Below the pieces are notes generated by a model that saw only the letters and a list, made by a program, of their open reading frames with translations, did no database searches and was not told the origin of the DNA. This document shows, in pieces, positions 1 through 13,400 of a DNA stretch of 64,000 bases. Position numbers and translations under genes: made by a program. The stretch's first letter is position 1, and every line of letters begins with the position of its first letter. This DNA comes from Liolophura sinensis (taxonomy: Eukaryota; Mollusca; Polyplacophora; Chitonida; Chitonidae): NCBI RefSeq assembly GCF_032854445.1, contig NC_088304.1, positions 30,945,732-31,009,731 on the forward strand, given 5' to 3'.

Positions 1-1480
1 TTCTTTAGGGGTACATTGTCACCCTACCCTTACAGAAGCTCTACCTGAAACTATGACCCTACAATTGTTTAACAAGGCCTGTTTCTTTGGGGGTACATTG
101 TCACCCTACCCTTACAGAAGCTCTACCTGAATTTATGCCCCTCTGTTTGTTTAACAAGGCCTGTTTCTTTGGGGGTACATTGTCACCCTACCGTTACAGA
201 AGCTCTACCTGAATTTATGCCCCTCTGTTTGTTTAACAAGGCCTGTTTCTTTGGGGGTACATTGTCAACCTTCCCTAACAGAAGCTCTACCTGAATGTAT
301 GACCCTCTGTTTGTTTAACAAGGCCTGTTTCTTTGGGGGTACATTGTCACCCTACCCTTACAGAAGCTCTACCTGAATTTATGCCCCTCTGTTTGTTTAA
401 CAAGGCCTGTTTCTTTGGGGGTACATTGTCACCCTACCCTTACAGAAGCTCTACCTGAATCTATGACCCTCTGTTTGTTTAACAAGGCCTGTTTCTTTGG
501 GGGTACATTGTCACCCTACCCTTACAGAAGCTCTACCTGAAACTATGCCCCTCTGTTTGTTAGCCTGTTTCTTTGGGGGTACATTGTAACCCTACCCTCA
601 CAGAAGCTCTACCTGAATTTATGCCCCTCTGTTTGTTTAACAAGGCCTGTTTCTTTGGGGGTATATTGTCACCCTAACCTTACAGAAGCTCTACCTGAAT
701 TTATGCCCCTCTGTTTGTTAGCCTGTTTCTTTGGGGGTACATTGTAACCCTACCCTCACAGAAGCTCTACCTGAATTTATGCCCCTCTGTTTGTTTAACA
801 AGGCCTGTTTCTTTGGGGGTACATTGTCACCCTACCCTTACAGAAGCTCTACCTGAATGTATGCCCCTCTGTTTGTTTAACAAGGCCTGTTTCTTTTGGG
901 GTACATTGTCACCCTACCCTTACAGAAGCTCTACCTGAATCTATGCCCCTCTGTTTGTTTAACAAGGCCAGTTTCTTTGGGGGTACATTGTCACCCTACC
1001 CTTACAGAAGCTCTACCTGAATCTATGACCCTCTGTTTGTTTAACAAGGCCTGTTTCTTTGAGGGTACATTGTCACCCTACCCTTACAGAAGCTCTACCT
1101 GAATTTATGCCCCTCTGTTTGTTTAACAAGGCCTGTTTCTTTGGGGGTATATTGTCACCCTATCCTTACAGAAGCTCTACCTGAATTTGTGCCCCTCTGT
1201 TTGTTTAACAAGGCCTGTTTCTTTGGGGGTACATTGTCACCCTACCCTTACAGAAGCTCTACCTGAATCTATGACCCTCTGTTTGTTTAACAAGGCCTGT
1301 TTCTTTGGGGGTACATTATCACCCTACCCTTACAGAAGCTCTACCTGAAACTATGACCCTACGATTGTTTAACAAGGCCTGTTTCTTTGGGGGGTACATT
1401 GTCACCCTACCCTTACAGAAGCATTACCTGAATCTATGCCCCTCTGTTTGTTTAACAAGGCCTGTTTCTCTGGGGGTATA
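1..1480 (-). repeat. 82 bp tandem array derived from PES1 exon 13 and its splice donor
   Basis: About 18 head-to-tail copies of an 82 bp unit; several are slightly shorter through a small deletion at the GTTTGTTAGCC variant. On the minus strand each unit reads like the end of the last visible PES1 exon ([13 protein letters not shown]) followed by TCAG|GTAGAGC, an intact-looking 5' splice site. The rightmost unit overlaps the genuine exon end (donor at 1427, GTAATG). Because 82 is not a multiple of three, successive units change frame and no long protein results. Reading through the real donor gives a stop at 1402-1404. The array lies in the intron after exon 13. Confidence 0.93.
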
Positions 1481-4400
1481 TAGTCACCCTCCTCTTCTTC
1501 CACAAAGGGGGACAGGTGAGGTGGCAGTACCACCCCCGGGAAGTACTCCTCTACCGGAGCCAGAGATCTTGCATTCACGGAGTCAAACACCCACTGTGGC
1601 TGAATGTAATACCTGCAAATGTACCACAAGTACATGTGACACTATGTTATCATTGTCTACTACAGGCCAACATGCTGTAAATGTGTGTTTGTGATAAGCC
1701 AGTACAAAGCATTCATATCACAAAGCAGTCCTATCAAAAAGCAGTCTCCTCCTGGTTTAATTTATAGTGCTACCTCACTGAAAGTACTGTGGCAGGAGGC
1801 GATTGGCTAGTATTTTCATTATACATACCTGTAACCGTATGGAGCCTCATGCTGAATGTTATACACATTTCAACAAAGCCACCACTTGTGAGCCTCTTTA
1901 CTCTCTCCACTGTGAACCTTTGCATAGCTTCGAAGTAAGTTTCTACAAAACTGCTTACTTGTATATAAAATGCTTTTAGGCACTGTTGCTAAATATATTT
2001 AAGTATATCTAGAGCGATTATGACATTGTAATTTGCTGTCGTTTAGCAGACAGAAATTTCTCAAGGTGAATATCTACATCCCTATTTATGGATATCTGCC
2101 ATGTTTTTAGTGAACTTCATTTACCACCAGTTATGAAGTCGAAACCATGAAATTAGTTAATGTCAGGAAATATAACTTACTTTCCACAGGTTTTACTTAT
2201 CCGCACAACTCTAGTATAGGTTTTACTTATCTGCACAACTCTAGTATAGGTTTTACTTATCTGCACAACTCTAGTATAGGTTTTACTTATCTGCACAACT
2301 CTAGTACAGTTTTTACTTACCTGCACAACTCTAGTACAGGTTTTACTTATCTGCACAACTCTAGTATAGGTTTTACTTACCCGCACAACTCTAGTACAGG
2401 TTTTACTTATCTGCACAACTCTAGTATAGGTTTTACTTATCCGCACAACTCTAGTATAGGTTTTACTTATCTGCACAACTCTAGTATATGTTTTACTTAT
2501 CTGCACAACTCTAGTATAGGTTTTACTTATCTGCACAACTCTAGTATAGGTTTTACTTATCTGCACAACTCTAGTATAGGTTTTACTTACCCGCACAACT
2601 CTAGTACAGGTTTTTCTTACCTGCACAACTCTAGTACAGGTTTTACTTATCTGCACTACTCTAGTATAGGTTTTACTTATCTGCACAACTCTAGTATAGG
2701 TTTTACTTATCCGCACAACTGTAGTATATGTTTTACTTATCTGCACAACTCTAGTACAGGTTTTACTTATCTGCACAACTCTAGTATAGGTTTTACTTAT
2801 CTGCACAACTCTAGTATAGGTTTTACTTATCCGCACAACTCTAGTATATGTTTTACTTATCTGCACAACTCTAGTACAGGTTTTACTTATCTGCACAACT
2901 CTAGTACAGGTTTTACTTATCTGCACAACTCTAGTATAGGATTTACTTATCTGCAGTCGTAAATTTCCTTCTGTAATCTCTTTTAATGCACTATTTTGAC
3001 GAACATTTCTACCTTCAGCATTTCCCTTGCCATCTTGTCTGCTATCATACATTTCATTCCTCCAATTTTGGAGAACTCCCACTGTAAATCTATGTGGCTT
3101 CATACGATAAATTCTACATCTGTCAACCCTATATAATAACAGAGGGTCTTTGTAGGGTGAACTTTGAAAGATGTGAAGAGTTTTTCTGTGTCAAATTAAA
3201 CTTTACAGAAACTTGTCAGGTTGTAATATTAACACCATGTTGATCTCATGAGTACAGGACTGTCTACATTTGTGTTGTAACAGTGAGAAGCCCCGCTGAA
3301 AGATTAAACACCGGTCACTAACATAACCACTGCTGTATAAGTGCTGCAATCCAGCCTACTCCAGCCCTACAGACCAATACACATTATTATTATAACATTA
3401 TATTAACTGATAACCAAATATAACCATCCATACCACGGCCCAGTTTTTTAAAAGTGGATTAACTAATACTGGTATTAAGTCATATTTTATATTTAAAATT
3501 TTGGCCAAACTCAGTTTTCCTGTTTTTTAGTTCACATTTAATACACTTTTTTTTAAGGCTAAGTGTAAAATTGAAAACTTGACTTAAAGTTAAATCTAGT
3601 ATTAAAATCTTAAACCAGTTTTGAACAACTGGTTCCAGCCCTTTAAGTGAGTCAGTGAGTTCTTAGGGTATAATGTCATACTTTTTTCAGTCATATGATG
3701 ACAAAGGAGTCCCTAGAGTGCATGTAATGTGCCTCCTTGTCGCAGGACGGTTTTCTACCGCTCTTTTATCTAGTGCTGCTTCACTGAGACAACTTACCGA
3801 AGACAAGTAAGCCGCCCCACTCAAGCCATTATAAGGATACAGGTCAACCAGTCATTGTATGATTCCCTTAATGTTGAAAGCCAAGTCAATGAAGCTACAA
3901 CTTCCTCTTTTAAGGCGTTAGGTGTGACCTGATCCAGGATTGACCGTGGATATATGATCTCAAAGCGGGCGATCTACCAAAGGAGCCATCGGGGCTGGTA
4001 CCAGCCCATTACTACCTTAGAGTTATGAACACCCATGTCTGCAAGTGTCACACATCGCAAGTGTCACACATCGCAAGTGTCACGCATCACAAGTGTCACA
4101 CATCACAAGTGTCACACATCACAATGTGCCACACATCACAAGTGTCACACATCACAAGTGTCACACACCACAAGTGTCACACATCACAATGTGCCACACA
4201 TCACAAGTGTCACATATCACAAGTGTCACACATCACAAGTGTCACACATCACAAGTGTCACACATCGCAGGTGTCACACATCACAATGTGCCACAGTGAT
4301 GTTATAACCTTTCAATAAATCCAATTACCTGTACCTTCACTCTTTTGCCCCTTTTGCCTTAAAACGTGCCAGAACTATATGATTTTAACACTTCAAAATA

Positions 4401-7400
4401 TCTGTACCTACACACTTTTATCTCTTGAACACTAACGTTCACATTCAACAAACACATGAACCAAGTTAGAAACTACCTCTGATATTGTACAAAATATTGT
4501 TAGTTACCTGGACATATAAGTTGTCATTAGTTTGGGACGATCAATGATATGATGTGTGATTGTCTCATCAGTTTCATTGTAGGTGGCGCCAACAGCCAAT
4601 GATTTGTCCCATGACACCTCTCCTCCAAAGGTCCTGAGAAAAAACAACATAGACCTATTAAAACAACTGCTACTGATAACCCATGTTAAAGTTATCGCTA
4701 ATTCCTTTTTATCAATCTGGTAATTTTTTTTTGCATTCAAATCTTTATTTCCATGTGCAACAGTGAGTGAGTAAAAATACATAGAGAAAAGTAAATGAAG
4801 GCCTGTGAGAAACAGTTATATTCTTAGTACAACTCTCTACATACTGAAAATCTTCAATTAAAGCACTTTTCCCAGTCGAATTTAAGCATACAATTATAAT
4901 GAAAATGATGCCAAAAATGATTTCTTTGCTTTACTACAGATGCAATCTTCCTAAAACTATGCATATTATTTCTCTTCTCCTCTTAGTTCTCTCAGAATGT
5001 TCCAAAATGTTGGTTGTAGTGTTGGTTGAAGAATCAGGGTACATGTACATTTAAAATATCATTGTTCTCTTGTGAAAATGGGTTTCTCATTACCAAACTC
5101 CACGTTTTCAAATCCAAAACTTCCTAAACATTGATCAATTCCAATTAGCTCATTTTTTCATGGTTGCATGGAGTCTAGGCTAACTTTCTTACCTTATAAT
5201 GAAGACCAAGCTCTCCCGTGGAACTTCTCGATTCAGATAAAACTTGAAACCTTTGAACAGATTCTGAAGCTTTTTCAAACTGGCAGCTTCCAACTGGGCT
5301 TTCTCCAGCATTTCTGCACTGTCAGACTGCACAACAACAAAAAAAGACACAGGATATTTAATACCTGCTGTGTACTGTAAACTATGGCATCCAATAAATA
5401 GATGGGTCCATCACATCCAGTGTCCCACCACCTCTTCTCGTGACAACGTTACTTTTCATTTCATTCCCGATGAAAGCCATTGTGACGTCACAGAAGGACT
5501 GAACCTCTGTAATCTATGCGTGGAACATGCGTTTGACCTACTTGCAACAAAACTGACTATGATTTGTCAAATGTGTGTTCATAGAGCTAAACCTCTGCCT
5601 CTGTGACACTGGTACACTGCCTCGCAAAATGGAGAAGCTTTCCTGCCTCAAGTAAAATGGGCCTAAATGGGAAGTCTATTGTTCATTCCTACCTTTGCAT
5701 GATGATTTGTGAGCAAAATGGTTACAAGAGAACAACGGTAAATCCGGAATACACAGAAGTTGCCATTCCACCAAAATACACAGAAGTTGCCATTCTGCTG
5801 GAATACACAGAAGTTGCCATTCCACCGAAATACAAAGAAGTTGCCATTCCGATGGAATACACAGAAGTTGCCATTCCACCGAAATACACAGAAGTTGCCA
5901 TTCAACCGAAATACACAGAAGTTGCCATTCTGCTGGAATACACAGAAGTTGCCATTCCGCTGGAATACACAGAAGTTGCCATTCCGCTGGAATACACAGA
6001 AGTTGCCAATCTGCTGGAATACACAGAAGTTGCCATTCCACCGGAATACACAGAAGTTGCCATTCCGCCAGAAATTAAAGTTTTCATGGAATTACATCAG
6101 TTGACATTCTTACATGTACTTCAGACCAGGATAATTATTGAAGTTCATAACAATGCTTAATTCGCAAGTGTGGAAGACAACCATGAGTAAACATGACTGG
6201 CACAGAATCAACTACAAAGTTACAGACAAAATGTGTAGAAATAAATTCAGAATTTCCCTATCACACTATTTCTGTACAGAGTTTGACAAACATGAAGCAT
6301 CATGTATGTGCAAAACAAAATCTGCTTCCATGAAAACATTAAAAGTTAATGATCTATGTAAACTGAAGTGTCCATGCAGTAAACATTTCAGTAAAATAAT
6401 GACAACATTCTGAATATTGTCCAGGCTCTGGTCCAATGAAAAGACATGTAAATACATAATGTATATATATTTATAGACATTATTAATTCTATATCAAAAT
6501 TTTTTCCCTGGCTGTTACAAAACATAAGATAATAAATTCAGATGTTACATCAGAGGGTTAGACTACGTTAGACTGGGTACATCCTGTACAACCTGCAGAT
6601 GGTCGTGGGTTTCTCCCTGGGCTGTGCCCGGCTTCCTCCCACCATATATAAATAAAATAAATAAAATATATAATTGGGGCTCCACTAAAATTTACAAACA
6701 TTTTATCTCATTTAAAAGTCAATAACTAGATCATCTAAGATGACCTTGTCATTAACTCGCTAGATTTGGGTACTTAAACAAATTTTTTTTTTAAAGGTAA
6801 CTGCAGTAGAAATTGCCCCAGACTGCTACTTTAGGCAGTTTGTATTTTGGGTATACTCTGGGCAGTCCTGGAACAGATGTCATCTATAGACCTGTATATA
6901 ATACACTACAAGTTTGCTACAACGTACAGTTCAAAGGTTGTAGGTTCTATATGCATTGCATGTTGATTTCACACGTCTTTCCTTACCTCTGCTGCTGGGA
7001 ACTGATCGAGTTCCACTTCCTCCTCAGGTACATTCGCACTTACAGACTGTAAGGTTTGTGTCAGGGCACTCAATCTCTGTAAGAGTTACAAGAATGAATG
7101 AATGAATGAATGAATGACTGATTATGGCTTAACGCCACATCAGCAATTTTTCAGTCATATCGTGGCAAGAACAGTGTGTTACACAAAGAAATCTGTTTAT
7201 TATTTAAAGTAGAAATTCCTACTTTATTAACCATTAAGTACAGTAAACTAGTGGTCAAAAGTACTACTTATGACCTGCTTTTGGGTATTTATTTAGGTAT
7301 GTAAGAGACGAAATCTTACCTCTTCAACTTTCTCAGAATCAAGACATTTCCCCTCAGTATCATCTTCATCTTCATTATCCAATGACAGCTGAAAAACCAC

Positions 7401-10400
7401 AACAAATTATTCACCGGGATTAGTTGTGCATGGTATATATCTACATAGACAAACTGTCACTTAGACACACATATATATCTAACATATACTGCATGAATAA
7501 GAGCTGATGTAGATGAGTTTTATTTCCACATGATGCCGAAGTGTGACCAAGCTTGAGAAATCATGTTTCACACCAACATTACGTAACATGTATAATGTAA
7601 CATTACTCTGCTAATGCCATCGTGCAAAATGTGGTCGTTGAAAGATAGGCTGACTTGAAAAAAACACATGTAGCTCCACACCTGTACAGGTAAGACGTAT
7701 ATGTTACAGAAACGGGCTCTACTCACCTTTGGTGGATAGTGAAGGTTGAGTGTGGTGTAGAGTTTAAAGTTGACAAAGCCCAGCATTGTCGTGTAGAATT
7801 CCACAAATGTCTGCATAATACGGTTATCTACTTCTGAAGGCGGCTGAAACAGGACAAAAATGAATCATGTCTCAAAAATATTGCAAGAAAATGGCTACCT
7901 CTGTTACTCATTGAACGGTTTATTGGTGGAGTAAACCAAACCCGCCACATCTTGACACAAGCAATCACTTCAACACAAGACCTTATCGGGCAGTGTGCAC
8001 TCGTCATAATGTTTTCATCCCCTAATTCAGCGGTAGATCTTGTCTCTTTGTCATAAAAATATATTTATTTGTTTATTTATTTGATTGGTGATTTACGCCG
8101 TACTCAAGAATATTTCACTTATACGACAGCCAGCATTATGGTGGCTGGAAGCCAGGCAGAGCCAGGGGGAAACCCAGAACCATCCGCAGGTTGCTGTCAG
8201 ACCTTCCCACGCATGGCCGGAGAAGAAGCCAACATGAGCTGGACATGAATTTACAGGGACCGCATTGGTGAGAGACTCCTGGGTCATAAAAATATAGTGC
8301 TAACTCTAAAACGTGATGTACACAGGAAAGTCTTGCATCTGCTTGTGGATGGTTGTGGGTTTGTCTTGGCTCTGCCCAGTTTTCTACCATCATAATGCTG
8401 GCCACTGTCTTCAAAGTGATATATTCTTGGGTACAGCTTAAAACACCACTCAAATAAATTAATAAAACATTTACTTTCATAAAATTAAAGAAATTACTGT
8501 GGTCAAGGATTTTATTTATTTACTTGAATGGTGTTTTAGGCCATATTCACTTAGAGTATTTCACTTATATGATAGCCGCCAGCATTATGATGAGAGGAAA
8601 CCCAGCACAGCCCGGGGGAAACCCATGACCGTCCGCAGGTTAAAAGGCTTTAAGGGTGTTGAAGTCCCATTTAATCTTACCTCAAACCCAAACTTATGCG
8701 GAACAACCCAAGTGAGAGTTTGTCCCATGATCTCAGCCTGATAGTAGATGCCCTTGATTGATATAAACACCTGCAAACAGAAAAATCAGGTAAGAAACAG
8801 GATATAAATACTCACAGTTGATTGATTTATACATTTTGATTGGTGTTTTATGCCATACTCAAGAATAGTTCACTTATACAACAGGGGCCAGCATTATGGT
8901 GGGAGGAAACCAAGCAGAGATCGGGAGAAACCCAAGACCACCTGCAGGTTGCTGTCGGACCTTCCCGGAAAGTAACACATATCATTTTAACAGAAGTTTG
9001 GCTGTCTCCACACCAATTTCAATCCTTGATAATTTCAACATGATTTACATACCCTTAAATAAAACTGCCAATGCAAAATGGCACTTGTTTGGTGTAGTTT
9101 ATAGCTTCTGTTAGCTCTATAATTGGTAGCAGATGCAAAGGGAAATTTGGTAAATCACACAGGGTAAACCAATAATCTTTCCATCAAGAAAACCGTTGAT
9201 TGATTATTCTTACCTTACGAAGAGCTTTGGCAGCTATGACATAATGCATGAATTCAACTGAAAAAAAAAAGACAAGAAAAATGATCATAACTCATAATTC
9301 TTATAATACTAAGCTTGTAACAAGCCAAGAAAATGGTTACAAACATTAACTGCTTTATTTACTGTTGCAATTTTTAATATTTCCTTTCCCTCAGAAATCC
9401 ATGAGACAGTTACAACCTGCTACATTTTTACAAGGTGTATGTATTATAAGCTCAGAAATCTGCACAAAACAATCAAAAATTTAATTTCATTACAAATGGC
9501 TAACTAAAATCTGAGTCATTTGAAAATTTTAACTTTATTTATTATCTGCTTGGTGTTGATGCCACACTGAAGAATGCTTTTCACTTACATGAGGGGGTTC
9601 AGATTTATTGGTGGAGAAAACCAGAGTGCTTGCAGTGAGCCACTGGTCTTTGCCATTTACCTGACAAGCTGTCTGACTAAGAGCCGCAATCAACGCAGCG
9701 AGAGCCGGATCTGACCCCGCGATCTCATTGGTCAAATGCCTAACAGTCAGAGGGAGCTTTAACCATCTGAGGCAGCAAGAACTCGAATCAAACTTTAGGA
9801 CATTAAAAAAAAAACCAAGGGGTAAAAAAGACTGCTTTTTGCATGAATCTTCTACACTCTACTACAGATCCAAACTGAGATCAAATTTCCCTGAAGCTCA
9901 CCTGATAACCTTCGACACAAGTGGATCAGATTGATGTACGTTCTTTTCGTCTTGGGAAATGTGGCGAAGAGAAAGCACATGGACAAACAGTCATCAAGGT
10001 CTCTCAGAGCATCAATGAAACTGGGGTACCTGAACATATACCACAAAAACGAAGAGATGAATATACATGTAATCTGGTGACTTTCCTTTTATTTACTTAC
10101 TTATTTTGGAGTACAATGTTGTTTGTGACACAATTTTTGACCCAATGTTGACACTCTTTGTTTATAGAGCTGCATCACTAGAATGCCATGCTGTCAGCAG
10201 ACATGAGGCTTTACCTACAAGACCTACCCTAATTCTTCTAATTTTTCGGACAAATATTAGCACTGCTGAAAGCAAAGAATTACATTTTTACAAGTTATAA
10301 ATGTGTTGTCCATTAGATGAACTAACCATGTGAGAAAAAAGAAACTAAATATTCCTGCTCCAATTACGTCTACATTGGTTAAAAAGAGCAGACTCGAAGT

Positions 10401-13400
10401 CGTAAAAATCAGAAGAATCAGGGTAGTCACAGTAAACCGTCACAATGTGAAGAAGAATCTGGGTAGTCACAGTAAACCTAACCAAGTGAGACTCAGGGCA
10501 GTCAGAGCAAACTGTCACAACGCGAAGAGGAATCAGGGTAGTCACAGTAAACTGTCACAACGCGAAGAAGAATCAGGGTAGTCACAGTAAACCGTCACAA
10601 TGTGAAGAAGAATCTGGGTAGTCACAGTAAACCTAACCATGTGAGACTCAGGGCAGTCACAGTAAACCGTCACAACGCGAAGAGGAATCAGGGTAGTCAC
10701 AGTAAACCGTCACAACGCGAAGAGGAATCTGGGTAATCACAGTAAACCGTCACAACGCGAAGAGGAATCAGGGTAGTCACAGTAAACCGTCACAACGCGA
10801 AGAGGAATCAGGGTAGTCACAGTAAACCGTCACAACGTGAAGAGGAATCAGGGTAGTCACAGTAAACCGTCACAACGCGAAGAAGAATCAGGGTAGTCGC
10901 AGTAAACCGTCACAACGCGAAGAGGAATCAGGGTAGTCACAGTAAACCGTCACAACGCGAAGAGGAATCAGGGTAGTCACAGTAAACCTAACCATGTGAG
11001 ACTCAGGGCAGTCACAGTAAACCGTCACAACGCGAAGAGGAATCAGGGTAGTCACAGTAAACCTAACCATGTGAGACTCAGGGCAGTCACAGTAAACCGT
11101 CACAACGCGAAGAGGAATCAGGGTAGTCACAGTAAACCGTCACAACGCGAAGAGGAATCAGGGTAGTCACAGTAAACCGTCACAACGCAAAGAGGAATCA
11201 GGGTAGTCACAGTAAACCGTCACAACGCGAAGAAGAATCAGGGTAGTCACAGTAAACCGTCACAATGTGAAGAAGAATCTGGGTAGTCACAGTAAACCTA
11301 ACCATGTGAGACTCAGGGCAGTCACAGTAAACCGTCACAACGCGAAGAGGAATCAGGGTAGTCACAGTAAACCGTCACAACGCGAAGAGGAATCAGGGTA
11401 GTCACAGTAAACCGTCACAACGCGAAGAGGAATCAGGGTAGTCACAGTAAACTGTCACAATGCGAAGAAGAATCAGGGTAGTCACAGTAAACCGTCACAA
11501 CGCAAAGAAGAATCTACATTACCATTTTATATGACAATCACAATCTACTTTCAGGTACTGACGTTCTCATGCCTTTATATATTGGCACTGATGTAAATAC
11601 ACAAGCAGAGTTTTATTATTTTATTATTTATTGTCTTTTGTAGAGCTAAAGTCCATCTTGAAACTGACATCATTTTGATATGAATTCCCTGGCTAAAAAA
11701 GGGCAAATGAACCCTTGTAGGTGGGTCAGCTGTGACGTCAACGCTGAGGCACCGCGCAACTGGCTCAAGACCTGCTGTGACAGTAAATCTGGTGTTTTTA
11801 ATTCATTATTGCATTTCTCAGAAGATAGCATAGTGTAAGAAAGTCTTTGTACATCTTTTTAAATAACTGACCATTAGCAAGTTACTAAAAAACTTGTGAT
11901 ATGTGTATATGTGCACTACATGTATGCAGGTGGAAGACAAGTGGCCTTCATCAAATGACTACAAAGCAAGAGTGGTAGACAGCTTATTGTCACCTGGGCC
12001 TCATAAACACAAAGGGTCGGGGAAAACAGATAGTTCCTGCCCAATATCTGGATTGCAGCTGCTCCTTGCATGTCCCAACCTTCATCAACCAATACTCAAT
12101 GCATGTCCCAACCTTCATCAACCAATACTCAATGCTTGCCCTAACCTTCATCAACCAGTACTCAATGCATGCCCTAACCTTCATCAACCAGTACTCAATG
12201 CATGCCCCAACCTTCATCAACCAATACTCAATGCATGCCCTAACCTTCATCAACCAATACTCAATGCATGTCCCAACCTTCATCAACCAATACTCAATGC
12301 ATGTCCCAACCTTCATCAACCAATACTCAATGCTTGCCCTAACCTTCATCAACCAGTACCCAATGCATGCCATAACCTTCATCAACCAATACTCAATGCA
12401 TGCCCTAACCTTCATCAACCAATACTCAATGCATGTCCCAACCTTCATCAACCAATACTCAATGCATGTCCCAACCTTCATCAACCAATACTCAATGCAT
12501 GCACTAACCTTCATCAACCAATACTCAATGCATGCCCTAACCTTCATCAACCAGTACCCAATGCACGCCCTAACCTTCATCAACCAGTACCCAATGCATG
12601 CCCTAACCTTCATCAACCAGTACCCAATGCATGCCCTAACCTTCATCAACCAGTACTCAATGATTCCCTTAAACAAATTATTCGGAAATCTGAACCACAA
12701 CTCACCGTTCCTTGACGATGTGGTCCAATTTGTAGTTGGGTCTGTTTGACCTTATTCTGGCCTCAGCATCGGCGTTCCTCTTTGAAACCGCCTTTTTTAA
12801 CCTTCGCAAAAAGACCTTCCAAAAGACAAAGACAGTCATGGTTATGTTAAAGGACTAAACAATCGAAGTAGCTGTCATTACTAAACTCAACAAACAAACG
12901 GACAAACTGATGGATAGATGGATAAAGGGATGAATGATTATTCCTATTTATAAAGTCATTTCAGCAATATTTCAGTCCTCATGCAGTGAGAAAATGTTTG
13001 ACCTGGGAAACAGTATGGTGTTCAATATGAAAATGACAACATTCTAAAGTAAATAAAATGAGAGGGTCATTTTCCAAGGCCAGTCCTACATAAAAATACA
13101 AATACCCATTATAATACAAAAACATAAAATGTTTAAACTACATCCCAGATGGGACGTATCATAAAATCACTAAACACTGGATATTACCTTAAATTCTCTG
13201 AATTTACGAAGAACAGGTTCATGTCCCAGAAATTGGATGTCTTTGAGATAGTAGTAGGTCTTTGGGGCTGTACTTCCCTTACCAACCTTCTTCTTGTGTT
13301 TTGGTTCATGTGGGTAGATTCCTTTCAGAATACATAAGCGCCTACAAGATGAAGGAACATAAATATCATCAATGCAAGTTCTTGCTACACCCAAATATCT

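Noticed and set aside
1402-1635. 77 aa minus-strand frame taken as a separate small gene
   Set aside because: It is PES1 exon 13 plus intronic flanks; residues before YYIQPQW and after RGIDS are intron.
2147-3103. Long open frames of 271 aa (plus) and 308 aa (minus) rich in FTYLHNSS or [10 protein letters not shown]
   Set aside because: Both are translations of a 30 bp minisatellite inside a PES1 intron; being open on both strands follows from a unit length divisible by three.
10411-11514. CRISPR-like regularly spaced repeat
   Set aside because: Units are contiguous without unique spacers, the context is a eukaryotic intron, and no cas genes are present.
11903-12749. Repetitive frames ([11 protein letters not shown] and [11 protein letters not shown])
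   Set aside because: Translations of the 33 bp array in PES1 intron 4; PES1 exons 4 and 5 join in phase across it.
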